Below, piece after piece: positions 41,915-50,870 of a DNA stretch of 64,000 bases. The position numbers and the translations under genes were made by a program. Source of the stretch: Sutcliffiella horikoshii. GTDB taxonomy: Bacteria > Bacillota > Bacilli > Bacillales > Bacillaceae_I. Below the pieces are notes generated by a model. That model did not search any database. It was given only the letters and a program-made list of their open reading frames with translations, and had not been told where the DNA came from. Position 1 is the stretch's first letter. Each line of letters opens with the position of its first letter. The stretch spans positions 868,001 to 932,000 of the forward strand of contig NZ_RXZI01000001.1 of assembly GCF_021991925.1 (NCBI RefSeq). The letters are read 5' to 3'.

Positions 41915-42670
41915 ATGCCCATTATTCATGGGGTTTTCTATGACATTTCCCCACATTGGGACGTAGAGAAAGCAAAAGGTTTAGACACGCTTGTTTATGT
42001 GACAGAAGGAAAAGTTCATTACCAGGTAGAAGATAGGGTTATGCAATTGACCAAAGGAGACCTTTTATTCATTCCCTCTATGTATTCTAGGTCATGGAAA
42101 AACGATAAAGACGAGGAACATCGTAAATATACCGTCGTTTTTGAGAAGAGTGAGACAGCCTATCAAAATTTTATAGAAAATGAGATTGTCTCATTCAAAC
42201 CACGCAAGTCTGCTTATTATGAACAACGACTGACTTTTTTAAATGAGCAGTGGCTTAGTAAAAGGGTTTTGCACGAAGAGTTGTCTCAGAATATCTTATT
42301 GGAACTCCTAATCATGATCGCACAGGAGAAAGCAGAATGGCATACTTCCCCTGTAAAAGAATCTTCTGTCCGAGAGATGCAAGAATATATTCTTCAGCAT
42401 TATCGACGGAACATTACCATAGAGGAATTGGCAGATTTAATTGGGGTGACCCCCAATTATGTAACAGTGTTGTTTAAAGAGGTGTTAAGTATTACCCCTA
42501 TCCAGTATCTTCATCAGACTCGCATTAACAATGCTTGGAATTTAATTAGTACAACGAAGATGACGATCAAGGAAATTTCAGAGCATTTAGGTTATTGTGA
42601 TCAGTCTTATTTTAATAGGATGTTTAAAAAATGGATGGGTATACCTCCTTCACAAGTAAAGAAGACATAA
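41915..42670 (+). CDS. AraC-family regulator with N-terminal cupin
   Basis: 251 aa. Residues 1-80 form the sugar-binding cupin (LVYVTEGKVHYQVEDRV, KGDLLFIPSMYSRSW). Residues 150-250 carry both helix-turn-helix motifs: TIEELADLIGVTPNYVTVLF and the second one TIKEISEHLGYCDQSYFNRM with the FxR pattern. AAGGTG lies eight bases before the ATG; a GTG three bases earlier is possible. Divergent from the glucanase-like gene across 187 bases and likely its activator. Confidence 0.88.
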   Translation: MPIIHGVFYDISPHWDVEKAKGLDTLVYVTEGKVHYQVEDRVMQLTKGDLLFIPSMYSRSWKNDKDEEHRKYTVVFEKSETAYQNFIENEIVSFKPRKSAYYEQRLTFLNEQWLSKRVLHEELSQNILLELLIMIAQEKAEWHTSPVKESSVREMQEYILQHYRRNITIEELADLIGVTPNYVTVLFKEVLSITPIQYLHQTRINNAWNLISTTKMTIKEISEHLGYCDQSYFNRMFKKWMGIPPSQVKKT

Positions 42671-42703
42671 AAAAGCATAGAGATTGGACTCTATGCTTTT
42701 TCT
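42668..42703. terminator. Bidirectional terminator between the AraC gene and dat
   Basis: Perfect 12-bp stem AAAAGCATAGAG (42671-42682) with CTCTATGCTTTT (42689-42700); A and T runs serve both directions, and both stop codons touch it. Confidence 0.88.
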
Positions 42704-43551
42704 GTGGTGCTTTTGGTTTCAGATTTTACTGCTTCCCGGAAGGCTGTTTGGAATTTTCGAGTAAATGGGCCTGGCTTTGCTTGTGAAAATGTGATGCCAT
42801 CGATTTTGATGATAGGCATGACTTCACTTGTTGTTGATGTAAGAAATACTTCATCTGCCTCCATCAAATCCTCTTTATAGAATGGTTCTAGTTTATATTT
42901 CCACCCGTTCTTATTCATAATTTCTAACAGCTTCGTTCTCGTAATCCCGTTCAAAATCAAGTTATTGGCTGGGTGGGTCTGGAGAATCCCGTCTTTGACG
43001 ATGAATATATTGGATGATGAACCTTCCGTAACTATCCCATCTCTGATTAAAATGGACTCAAATGCCCCCGCCTCGCTTGCTTTTTGCTTGACCATGATAT
43101 TGTAGAGTAAGTTGAGGCTTTTAATATCACATCGAAGCCATCGTAAGTCTTCTGCCGTTATGGCCTCTACTCCATTAGTTTGCGCATCCAGTACACTTTT
43201 GTAAGGGAGAGGATATGCAACAAATTGGGGAGTTAGTGTTTGATCATAATGGTGTGTCCTGTTAGAGACTCCTCTTGAAATTTGGAGATAAAGTCCCCCA
43301 TTTGTCATGCTATTAGCTTTAATTAGTTCAAGCAACCTGTTACAAAGCTGTTCTGGTTGCTCTGTAAGTTGGATGCCTATTTCCATTGAACTTCTATACA
43401 ATCTTGCAATATGTTCTTTTAGAGTAAAAGGAATTCCTTCGTATATATTAACGACCTCATAGACCCCGTCCCCGAATTGATACCCTCTGTCCTCAATGTC
43501 CACCTTCGCTTCACTTCTGTTGATTATCTCATCATTCATCAATACTTTCAT
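42691..43551 (-). CDS. dat: D-amino acid aminotransferase
   Basis: 286 aa PLP enzyme of fold type IV. Makes D-glutamate from D-alanine and 2-oxoglutarate for peptidoglycan. DRGYQFGDGVYEVV (21-34), pyridoxal Lys144 in DIKSLNLL, TEGSSSNIF and the end TSTTSEVMPI follow Bacillus sp. YM-1 D-AAT closely; the trap Arg98/His100 (RTH) is present. GGAGG lies before the ATG. Starts 19 bases after exoA and is probably cotranscribed. Confidence 0.93.
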   Translation of the reverse strand: MKVLMNDEIINRSEAKVDIEDRGYQFGDGVYEVVNIYEGIPFTLKEHIARLYRSSMEIGIQLTEQPEQLCNRLLELIKANSMTNGGLYLQISRGVSNRTHHYDQTLTPQFVAYPLPYKSVLDAQTNGVEAITAEDLRWLRCDIKSLNLLYNIMVKQKASEAGAFESILIRDGIVTEGSSSNIFIVKDGILQTHPANNLILNGITRTKLLEIMNKNGWKYKLEPFYKEDLMEADEVFLTSTTSEVMPIIKIDGITFSQAKPGPFTRKFQTAFREAVKSETKSTTEKA

Positions 43552-43570
43552 TTCAGTACCTCCACATGTG

Positions 43571-44335
43571 TTATTTATTCAATACAAGTACCACAGGGCA
43601 ATGGTCGCTTCCCATAATATCAGCGTGAATTTCAGCGTCCTTTAATGATTCCTTTAACTTATCGGATACGATGAAATAATCAATTCGCCACCCTATATTT
43701 CTTTCGCGAACCTTATTCATATACGACCACCATGTATATTTTTCAGTGGTTTCAGGGTAAAAATGGCGGAATGTATCCGTAAAACCTTCTCCTAGCAATC
43801 TGGTCATCTTCCCTCTCTCTTCTTCCGTAAAGCCAGAATTGTTGCGGTTAGATTTAGGGTTTTTTAAGTCAATTTCCGTGTGCGCTACGTTTAGGTCGCC
43901 GCATACAATAACGGACTTCTCCTGATCCAGCATTTTTATGTAAGCTAAAAAGCGGTCTTCCCAATCCAATCTGAAAGGAAGCCTGGCCAAATCACGCTGA
44001 GAATTCGGGGTGTACACATTTACCAGAAAAAAATCCTCATACTCAAGTGTGAGTATCCTTCCTTCCGGTTCACACTCCTCAGCCTTTTCCTCATCCAAAC
44101 CATAGCTCACTTGTAAAGGTTTTACTTTAGTGAAAACAGCTGTGCCAGAATATCCTTTTTTGATCGCATAGTTCCAATATTGGTAATACCCAGGGGTATC
44201 TAAATCGATTTGCCCTTCTTGAAGCTTTGTTTCCTGAATGCAGAAAATATCCGCATCCATTTCATTAAAGTAATCCATGAATCCTTTCTTAACACAAGCT
44301 CTAATACCATTTACATTCCAAGATACTAATTTCAT
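43571..44335 (-). CDS. exoA: Exodeoxyribonuclease III / AP endonuclease
   Basis: 254 aa. Catalytic motifs in order: LVSWNVNGIRA (3-13), QETKLQ with metal Glu35, NVYTPNSQ, CGDLNVAH with the Asp/Asn pair, WRIDYF and GSDHCPV. Base-excision repair enzyme that cuts at abasic sites. Full family length. First gene of an exoA-dat unit; the upstream gene ends in its own terminator. Confidence 0.96.
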   Translation of the reverse strand: MKLVSWNVNGIRACVKKGFMDYFNEMDADIFCIQETKLQEGQIDLDTPGYYQYWNYAIKKGYSGTAVFTKVKPLQVSYGLDEEKAEECEPEGRILTLEYEDFFLVNVYTPNSQRDLARLPFRLDWEDRFLAYIKMLDQEKSVIVCGDLNVAHTEIDLKNPKSNRNNSGFTEEERGKMTRLLGEGFTDTFRHFYPETTEKYTWWSYMNKVRERNIGWRIDYFIVSDKLKESLKDAEIHADIMGSDHCPVVLVLNK

Positions 44336-44385
44336 AGGTGCATGTAATTCCCTTCTAAACTATTACTATATTTAGCCCAGTATAT

Positions 44386-44416
44386 CAAAAAGAACCGCTT
44401 TTCAAAAAGAAAAGCG
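44386..44416 (-). terminator. Terminator of the DUF899-VOC gene
   Basis: CGCTTTTC (44396-44403) pairs with GAAAAGCG (44409-44416), with A run 44387-44391 on the plus strand. Confidence 0.75.
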
Positions 44417-44432
44417 ATCCCAAGCTTGGTCA

Positions 44433-45338
44433 TTACACTTGAAATAGATGGAATTTCAATCCATAAGCGTCACTTACCATAATACTGTTCTCGCTATTCT
44501 CTTTCGTAATGATGCAGTTATTTGAACTTAAGACTCTCTTAGCATCTTCCATATTTTCAACAGCGAATTCGAAAAATACGGATTGATCATTACTTTCCTT
44601 ATAATTCTCAACATATAAATTCGTGCCATTGATAGAAAACAGAGTTTCAGAATCTGTACTTTTTTCTGGTTTCATCCCAAGGATTTGATGATAAAATTCA
44701 ATAGCATTCTCATAATCTTTTACTTGTATTGCTATGTTATTAGTCAACTGATAAGGGGAACGGTCATTGATTTTCTTACTTGGTCTATAATCTTCATATC
44801 CGGAAGGTAGTAGATCAAATAAGGGCCATACCGAACAAAAATCATCTCCTGGTCCGAAAAAAGCGCTTGAATGACGATATATCTCTCCCTTATCATCTTT
44901 TGTAAAGACGGTAACCCCAGGATAATAGCCACCATTCACCACAAATCCCATGTCTTCTTTAAAAGTTGTGTCCCTAGTGGATACGACTGGGAAGTTCCAG
45001 CTTCTTTCTGCTGCGAAGTTCTCTTGTACTTCTGGCTCATCCGGAGACGATATGACAAACGCAGCCTTCCTGCGTATATGATGGTATACACTATTAAATC
45101 CATCTGCCCACATCGTGCAATAGGAACAGCTTTTCCCCATATTGTGGACTACAAACAATTCACTTTTATCCTCAAATAACTCTGCCAAGCTTACCTTATC
45201 ATTTTGAAAAGAAGAGAAAATATAATTTTCGACTTTCTCTTTCTCTATATTGCGTTTCATTTCCGCCAATTGCTTTTTCTTTTCAAAAATTTCCTTCTCA
45301 AGCTGTTGAATTTCTGTTAACATTTCCGTTTGGTTCAA
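44433..45338 (-). CDS. DUF899 thioredoxin-like domain fused to a VOC domain
   Basis: 301 aa in two parts. Residues 1-40 are a coiled coil (EKEIFEKKKQLAEMKRNIEKE). Residues 41-185 are a DUF899 thioredoxin-like domain with the single motif GKSCSYCTMW in place of CxxC of classic thioredoxin, and FVISSPDEPEVQEN. Residues about 200-301 are a VOC/glyoxalase-like domain (AIQVKDYENAIEFYHQILGM, YGLKFHLFQV). TTG at 45338 has AAGGAG eight bases upstream. The fusion suggests one enzyme handling a thiol-linked substrate, though neither activity can be shown. Confidence 0.82.
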   Translation of the reverse strand: MNQTEMLTEIQQLEKEIFEKKKQLAEMKRNIEKEKVENYIFSSFQNDKVSLAELFEDKSELFVVHNMGKSCSYCTMWADGFNSVYHHIRRKAAFVISSPDEPEVQENFAAERSWNFPVVSTRDTTFKEDMGFVVNGGYYPGVTVFTKDDKGEIYRHSSAFFGPGDDFCSVWPLFDLLPSGYEDYRPSKKINDRSPYQLTNNIAIQVKDYENAIEFYHQILGMKPEKSTDSETLFSINGTNLYVENYKESNDQSVFFEFAVENMEDAKRVLSSNNCIITKENSENSIMVSDAYGLKFHLFQV

Positions 45339-45447
45339 TACGCCCACTCCTTGTTTATAGAAGAAATTTGTCAAAAACATTCACTGTTCTTTACCTTGTG
45401 AATCATTTAATATGTTAATAACATTATGTTTGACTGGGAGGGATCGA

Positions 45448-45735
45448 ATGTATTTATTTAGAATAGTTTTACCGGTTGCTATTTTCCTAATGACTGTCTT
45501 TTTTAATCTGGATCATTCCACTCCCAATAGTATTCTAGCTAATTATGAGAAATCCTTTTATTTCGAGCTGGAGAATGCCCCTTTGGATAAAAATCCCGAT
45601 GACGAGAGCATTACTGGGATAGTATCTGACGGTATAAATGATAAAAACAGCCTCACCTTACTTATTCCCGAACAATCAATTATTAAATTAAACTTCCACC
45701 TTGTGACTGTTTTTTACCAGGGTAGTTATATTTGA
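45448..45735 (+). CDS. Hypothetical protein with N-terminal membrane segment
   Basis: 95 aa. One hydrophobic segment at about 4-20 (signal anchor or uncleaved signal), then a polar region with LENAPLDKNPDDE and a C-terminal hydrophobic stretch NFHLVTVFYQGSYI. GGGAGG lies six bases before the ATG at 45448; the frame from 45412 lacks one. No family recognised. No terminator before the next small ORF 55 bases on, so the two may be cotranscribed. Confidence 0.5.
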   Translation: MYLFRIVLPVAIFLMTVFFNLDHSTPNSILANYEKSFYFELENAPLDKNPDDESITGIVSDGINDKNSLTLLIPEQSIIKLNFHLVTVFYQGSYI

Positions 45736-45790
45736 TGCTTGATGATCTGCCTCATTCTTATTCGAATTATAATGAAGGAGGAATGTCATC

Positions 45791-45907
45791 ATGTTATGGG
45801 TACGCATCATAGCCATCAGCTTTTTTTCGTTCACTTCTATTAGTCTCTTATTATTTCAAGGGATTGAGTTCGTGAAAGCATTCAGTGATTTCTTTCACCA
45901 TAGATAA
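45791..45907 (+). CDS. Small membrane peptide
   Basis: 38 aa: MLWVRIIAISFFSFTSISLL then LFQGIEFVKAF, essentially one TM helix with a short polar tail. Good site AGGAGG nine bases before the ATG, and a terminator-like hairpin ten bases after the stop. Too short for family assignment. Confidence 0.5.
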   Translation: MLWVRIIAISFFSFTSISLLLFQGIEFVKAFSDFFHHR

Positions 45908-45916
45908 ATGATTAGG

Positions 45917-45950
45917 AAAGGCCGGGTTCCACACATGGGACCTGGCCTTT
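45917..45950 (+). terminator. Hairpin after the small membrane peptide
   Basis: AAAGGCCGGGT with ACCTGGCCTTT, one mismatch, around CCACACATGG. The T tract is short, so termination may be weak. Confidence 0.55.
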
Positions 45951-46058
45951 AGTATGAAATAAAATTAAATTTTCAAAAAACACAAAATATTTAAGGTGGT
46001 CCTTCATATAATAATACAACTACTACTTACCCACATTTCATGTGAAGGAGAGATGTTT

Positions 46059-46397
46059 ATGAGAGAAGCTCCGAATTACGGAGAATTTTATCCAAAGTCA
46101 TTGGTACCGATCAATAAGGATGATCTTCTGATCTTTCTAGAGAAAGTGACAGACTTTGAGTGCTGTGACAATTACAGTCATTGGTTGATTGCCCTTGAAG
46201 GCAGAGCAATGGGGACGGGAGAAGATTATTACCATTGGCAAGTGGTTGTGTTCCCGGCAGAAATAGGTGGAGGCTTCGACTATAAACATCCACTGTATGT
46301 TTCTTCCTTCTTCCTATCCATTGAGGAGGCCATTGACTACACCTCTGAAGTGGAACGGATTGCAAGTGACGGTCAACTATATACTATTGCTGGTTAG
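46059..46397 (+). CDS. Hypothetical protein, 112 aa
   Basis: Soluble, acidic, no TM segment. Contains CCDNYSHWLIALEGRAMG and a Trp/Tyr-rich strand YYHWQVVVFPAEIGGGFDY, then a helix with SEVERIASDG. AAGGAG lies eight bases before the ATG at 46059. No family recognised. Convergent with fixX across 137 bases, with a weak cre-like palindrome at 46449 in between that is not at a promoter. Confidence 0.55.
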   Translation: MREAPNYGEFYPKSLVPINKDDLLIFLEKVTDFECCDNYSHWLIALEGRAMGTGEDYYHWQVVVFPAEIGGGFDYKHPLYVSSFFLSIEEAIDYTSEVERIASDGQLYTIAG

Positions 46398-46534
46398 GAA
46401 AGAAAAGTGTAAAAAAAGAAAAACGCTCTGTTTTTCTTTTTGCAAACGTTTGTGAAAGAATATACATATGATGCTCCGAGCTTCCCTCCTTCCTCTACAT
46501 TCAAAAAAAAGCCCACCGCTAATGCGATAGACTC

Positions 46535-46831
46535 TTAAGCTAAACGGAACACAATTCCATGACCGCCTTTTGGATATTCCCATTTGATATTCTGATGAGG
46601 ACAACCAATCCTGCAGCTTCCACACTCATGACAACCCTCATAACCTACATGCATTCTGATGTTTTCCCATTTGTAAATTTCCGCCGGGCAGAAAATAGTA
46701 CAAATCTTGTCGGGACATTTAGTCAAACAAATGTCTTCATCCATCACGGTCAAATGAGATTTGGTATCGGCGTTGAAACGAACAAGGTATTGTTTTTCTT
46801 CGATAGACTGACCCTTTTTCTGTTCACTCAT
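46535..46831 (-). CDS. fixX: FixX ferredoxin-like protein
   Basis: 98 aa. Carries the iron-sulfur motifs CLTKCPDKICTIFCP (about 37-51) and CHECGSCRIGCP (66-77) near the C-terminus, as in FixX. Takes electrons from FixC toward ferredoxin-linked acceptors. ATG overlaps the fixC stop (TAATG) and lies in the same operon; a longer frame from 46930 runs inside fixC and is rejected. Confidence 0.93.
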   Translation of the reverse strand: MSEQKKGQSIEEKQYLVRFNADTKSHLTVMDEDICLTKCPDKICTIFCPAEIYKWENIRMHVGYEGCHECGSCRIGCPHQNIKWEYPKGGHGIVFRLA

Positions 46832-48126
46832 TATTTCATCACCTTCCATGCCCGGTATGCATCTCGGGCTAGTTTGAGTTTTTCTTTTGGTGAGCCAAGA
46901 TCCTTCCATATCTTCTTCTGCTTCTCCCATTTGGATTTACCGTCAACCGTAAACATCTGGCTGGCTGCACGGTTGACCATTGGGATATACTGGTCGAAGT
47001 ATTGTGGAAACTTATTAAAGTGATGGGTGGAATCCTTGTATTTTTTCATATCCTGCCCGACAAAGCTCTTCATGAGATTGACCCTGTATTGATCCAGCGT
47101 CCGTTCGGAGAAATCCCCTATAGACATGGCTTCAAGAATAGTGGCGGCCGCCAGCCTTCCGGAGGTCATGGCAAGATTTGATCCTTCGCGGTGGATGGCA
47201 TTCACCAGCTGTGCCGCATCCCCTACCACTAATACCCCGTCTGCCACAATACGCCCCATTGATTTCAGACCACCCTCAGGAATTAGATGAGCCAAGTACT
47301 CAACAGGTTCGCCGCCAGCAAGATACGGTCGGACCATTGGATGTGTTTTCACATATTCTAAAAGCTCATATGGTCTTATTTTATGCTCAATTAATCCGGA
47401 TAGAAGTGTTCCGACCCCGATACTTAACGTGTCTTTATTTGTGTAGAGAAATCCTGTACCAAGAATGCCTCTCGTGGCATCCCCCAAAAGCTCAATGGTA
47501 CAACCTTGGTTCTTTTCCAAATTAAAACGATCCTCAATCACTTTACTGTCCAGTTTAATGATTTCCATTGTGGCAAGGGCTACTTCATCAGGCCGGTATT
47601 CTTTGTGGAAACCAAGCGATTTACCGAGTAAGGAATTCACACCATCAGCAAGGACCACTACGTCCGCATAGACCTCACCGTCTGGCCTATCTGTCCTTAC
47701 CCCCACCACTTTTCCGTTTTCAACGATACACTCCAGAACGACCGTTTCATTGACAAGTAATGCCCCCTGTTCCACGGCTTTCCCTGCAAACCATTGATCA
47801 AATTTCGCCCTTAGGACGGTGAAATTATTATAAGGTTCCTGGGCCCACTCGAGGCCTTTGTAACCGAATGTAACGGCTGATTCCTTGTCCATCATCATAA
47901 AGCGCTGCTCGACAATGGGCCTTTCAAGCGGTGCTTCTTTATGAAAATCAGGAATAATGTCCTCCATCATCTTTCTGTATAACACTCCGCCCATTACATT
48001 TTTAGACCCGGGGTATTCCCCTCTTTCCAACAAAAGAACATTCGCACCGCCCTTAGCGAGTTCATATGCACAAGAGATACCCGCAGGCCCCGCACCAACT
48101 ACGATACAATCAAACTTTTCCGGCAT
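46831..48126 (-). CDS. fixC: FixC, electron-transfer flavoprotein:quinone oxidoreductase
   Basis: 431 aa FAD protein. GAGPAGISCAYEL (12-24) binds FAD; VVGDAAQLVNAIHREGSNLAM is the C-terminal FAD motif. It resembles ETF-QO without its iron-sulfur domain, which is supplied by FixX. Accepts electrons from FixAB and passes them to quinone and to FixX. One base separates it from fixB. Confidence 0.95.
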   Translation of the reverse strand: MPEKFDCIVVGAGPAGISCAYELAKGGANVLLLERGEYPGSKNVMGGVLYRKMMEDIIPDFHKEAPLERPIVEQRFMMMDKESAVTFGYKGLEWAQEPYNNFTVLRAKFDQWFAGKAVEQGALLVNETVVLECIVENGKVVGVRTDRPDGEVYADVVVLADGVNSLLGKSLGFHKEYRPDEVALATMEIIKLDSKVIEDRFNLEKNQGCTIELLGDATRGILGTGFLYTNKDTLSIGVGTLLSGLIEHKIRPYELLEYVKTHPMVRPYLAGGEPVEYLAHLIPEGGLKSMGRIVADGVLVVGDAAQLVNAIHREGSNLAMTSGRLAAATILEAMSIGDFSERTLDQYRVNLMKSFVGQDMKKYKDSTHHFNKFPQYFDQYIPMVNRAASQMFTVDGKSKWEKQKKIWKDLGSPKEKLKLARDAYRAWKVMK

Positions 48127-48127
48127 A

Positions 48128-49150
48128 TTACACCTCGACCTCCTCTCCGTGTAAAGCTTTATGAAATTCTTTTACAAGCAATGGGACAATTTCGAAAGCG
48201 TCACCGACAATCCCATAATGACAAGATTGGAAAATGGCTGCATCAGGGTCTTTATTAATGGCGATAATCATTCCTGAATTCTTCATTCCCACAATATGCT
48301 GGATGGCACCGGAGATACCGATGGCAAAATAAATCTTTGGGGTTACCGTCACTCCCGTCTGTCCAACCTGATGATGGTGCTCGATCCAGCCTGCCTCCAC
48401 TACATCCCGGCTTGCACCAGCCACTCCTCCTAGCGTTTTGGCAAGTTGATGAACAAGTTCAAATCCTTGTGCACTTCCAAGGCCTTTTCCGCCAGCGACG
48501 ACAATATCCGCTTCATCGATTCTTATCTTTTTGGTAGTTTCCCTGACAATCTTTAATACCTTTGTACGCATATCTTCTTCTTTAATATCGATTTGTTCTG
48601 AAATCAACTTACCGGCACGTCCCTTCTCAGGGTGCAGCGCTTTCATCACTTTTGGACGGACAGTTGCCATTTGTGGCCGATACTTTTTACACAGGATGGT
48701 CGCCATGACATTTCCCCCGAATGCAGGACGACTTGCCAATAGGAGTCCTGTATCCTCTTCCACATCCAGTTCGGTTGTGTCAGCAGTTAAGCCTGTGGGA
48801 AGATCCGTCGCAACTGCACTAGCAAGGTCCTTACCAGTTGATGTTGCTCCGTACAAAATGATCTCCGGCTTGTACTTTTCACTGCAATGAAGCAGTGCTT
48901 TCATAAAGGATTCTGTACGATAGAGCTTAAAGATCGGTTGGTCATATACATACACCGTATCTGCTCCATATTCAAAAACTGTGTTTGAAAGTTCTGTTAC
49001 ATTTTCACCAATTATAATTCCAGCAAGTTCCACTCCACGTTTGTCCGCAAGCTTTCTCCCGGCCCCAAGTAGTTCCAAGGAAACCGGTGCAACCTTCCCT
49101 TCATTTTCTTCAATGAAAACCCAGACCCCGCTATAATCCTCAAAACTCAC
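48128..49150 (-). CDS. fixB: FixB, electron-transfer flavoprotein alpha subunit
   Basis: 340 aa. C-terminal FAD-binding part with VVAGGKGLGSAQGFELVHQL, GASRDVVEAGWIEHHHQVGQ and YFAIGISGAIQHIVGMKNS, the alpha-subunit signature. N-terminus VWVFIEENEGK is typical. GTG start overlaps the fixA stop by four bases. FAD here would be the one-electron shuttle of the complex. Confidence 0.96.
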   Translation of the reverse strand: MSFEDYSGVWVFIEENEGKVAPVSLELLGAGRKLADKRGVELAGIIIGENVTELSNTVFEYGADTVYVYDQPIFKLYRTESFMKALLHCSEKYKPEIILYGATSTGKDLASAVATDLPTGLTADTTELDVEEDTGLLLASRPAFGGNVMATILCKKYRPQMATVRPKVMKALHPEKGRAGKLISEQIDIKEEDMRTKVLKIVRETTKKIRIDEADIVVAGGKGLGSAQGFELVHQLAKTLGGVAGASRDVVEAGWIEHHHQVGQTGVTVTPKIYFAIGISGAIQHIVGMKNSGMIIAINKDPDAAIFQSCHYGIVGDAFEIVPLLVKEFHKALHGEEVEV

Positions 49151-49977
49151 TTTGATCCCCTCATTTCTGCAAACAACTCTTTCTTTTCGAGTACGACGGA
49201 AAGCAGCTGTTGCACTTGTTCTTCCGAGTTGCCCTCAAGTAACTTTCCTCCTTGTGGTTTAGGCGGGGCCCATACTTTCGCCACAATGGTTGGGGAGCCC
49301 TTTAACCCTAACTGTTTTCGATCTATATCCTCAAGATCATTGACAGACCAAATGACAGGTTGATATCGGGCAGCCTTTAGCATGTTAGGAAAAGAAGAAT
49401 AGGGAACCTCATTAATCTCTTTTTCTACAGAAAGCAAACAAGGCAATGTAGTCTGTACGACCTCAAATCCATCTTCAAGTTTCCTATGAACCACCATATA
49501 GCCATCCTTTTTTTGGATTTCGACGACTTTATTAACAGAAGTCAATGGAGGAATATCAAGCCGTCGGGCAATACCGGGCCCTACTTGTCCTGTATCACCG
49601 TCAATGGTCATTTTCCCACAGATAATCAAATCGATCGGCTTGATTTCACTGATCTTATTGATCGCCTTTGTCAGTGCATAACTGGTTGCTAAGGTGTCCG
49701 CTCCTGCAAAAGCCCTGTCTGAAATCATGTATCCCTCGTCGGCTCCAATTTCTATGCATTTCCGAATGGCTTTTACCGCTGGTGGTGGACCCATGGTGAC
49801 GACAGATACGATACCTCCATATTTATTTTTCAGGCGGACAGCCTCTTCTACCGCGTGGGCATCATAAGGATTTAATATCGCGGGCGCACTTGCCCGGTCC
49901 ATCGTATTCGTTTTGGGATTCATCTTAATTACTTTCGTATCCGGTACTTGCTTTATACAGGCAACTATGTGAAGCAA
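49147..49977 (-). CDS. fixA: FixA, electron-transfer flavoprotein beta subunit
   Basis: 276 aa. IVACIKQVPDT (4-14) and the motif IDGDTGQVGPGIARRL near 125 mark the beta subunit; the DGDTxQVGP form is characteristic of bifurcating EtfB/FixA. It would hold the bifurcating FAD and oxidise NADH. Start is TTG at 49977 with AGGAGG eight bases before. First gene of fixABCX; no nif genes are visible, so nitrogen fixation is not implied. Confidence 0.95.
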   Translation of the reverse strand: MLHIVACIKQVPDTKVIKMNPKTNTMDRASAPAILNPYDAHAVEEAVRLKNKYGGIVSVVTMGPPPAVKAIRKCIEIGADEGYMISDRAFAGADTLATSYALTKAINKISEIKPIDLIICGKMTIDGDTGQVGPGIARRLDIPPLTSVNKVVEIQKKDGYMVVHRKLEDGFEVVQTTLPCLLSVEKEINEVPYSSFPNMLKAARYQPVIWSVNDLEDIDRKQLGLKGSPTIVAKVWAPPKPQGGKLLEGNSEEQVQQLLSVVLEKKELFAEMRGSK

Positions 49978-50119
49978 ATCTATTCCCTCCTGCCCTCTTA
50001 ATCTATTTGGTGAATAGGTTCATGATGAATAATGTATATTCGTTCCACTACTATTACTATATAAAGTTATTTAAGAGAAAATACCGATTTTTATAGATTT
50101 GTTGACAAGCTGGTGCAAA

Positions 50120-50158
50120 AGAAAAGGCATTACTCTCCATTGGCGGGGAGTAATGCCT
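50120..50158 (-). terminator. Terminator of the Nudix gene
   Basis: Near-perfect stem AAGGCATTACTC (50125-50136) with GAGTAATGCCTT (50147-50158), A-rich on the left for the minus strand. Confidence 0.85.
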
Positions 50159-50182
50159 TGACTGATGACGTACCAAATTTAG

Positions 50183-50800
50183 TTAATCTACCTGAACTTC
50201 TGCAGATGGATTATCATACTGTTCGAACATCTGCATAATTTGAGATTCAGTATTTCTGTCTATGGAAAGAGCAGGTAGCTCATTCTTATGAAAAAATGCA
50301 ACTTTGGATGTCTCTATCCCAGAGCGGGCTTCCCCTCCAATTATTTCACATGCTATAAATAATTTGTATACATGATATGGAGATGGTGGATGAGGATGAC
50401 ACTTCTTGTCCAGGACAGCCAGTAACTTCGTAGCTTTTACATGGAAACCTGATTCTTCAAACACTTCTTTTATGGCAACTTCTGTAGGAGAAAACCCAAC
50501 ATCTGCCCATCCACCGGGAAGCGACCAACCTTTATCTTGCCTCTCCTTTACAAGCAATAGCCTACCCTCTTTAAAAATAACTGCACGTATATCTACTTTT
50601 GGAGTTTGATAACCCGTTTCATTGGCAAACAAGCCCCTTATTTTCTTTTTATCCTCACCTGTCTGCTCTGACATCATTTCTACACTCATATCCCTTAATT
50701 GTTCAAAACGTTCTATATCATAGATATCCTTAGAGTAGGTTAAGCCTGCTTGTGCTATTGCTTGTATTTGTTTTGCCCAATCCAACCATTTGTCTGACAT
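50183..50800 (-). CDS. Nudix hydrolase with N-terminal Nudix_N helical domain
   Basis: 205 aa. N-terminal helical segment of about 60 residues (WLDWAKQIQAIAQAGLTYSK) as in ADP-ribose pyrophosphatase-like YjhB proteins. Nudix box LPGGWADVGFSPTEVAIKEV and FEESGF at about 93-118 is complete. Probably acts on ADP-ribose or a related nucleotide sugar. Single gene, ATG at 50800. Confidence 0.88.
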   Translation of the reverse strand: MSDKWLDWAKQIQAIAQAGLTYSKDIYDIERFEQLRDMSVEMMSEQTGEDKKKIRGLFANETGYQTPKVDIRAVIFKEGRLLLVKERQDKGWSLPGGWADVGFSPTEVAIKEVFEESGFHVKATKLLAVLDKKCHPHPPSPYHVYKLFIACEIIGGEARSGIETSKVAFFHKNELPALSIDRNTESQIMQMFEQYDNPSAEVQVD

Positions 50801-50870
50801 ATCGAAACTCCTTCCTTTTTTGACTGTAAACCTACTTCTCTATTTTATTTAATAACCCTCTATTAAATAG

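Noticed and set aside
46449-46462. TGCAAACGTTTGTG as a cre box
   Set aside because: Ends do not match the consensus and the site is between two gene ends, not at a promoter.
46559-47023. 154-aa plus-strand ORF opposite fixX/fixC
   Set aside because: Shadow of two clear genes.
46535-49977. fixABCX as evidence of nitrogen fixation
   Set aside because: No nif, ntr or vnf gene in the window; fixABCX complexes also occur in non-diazotrophs.
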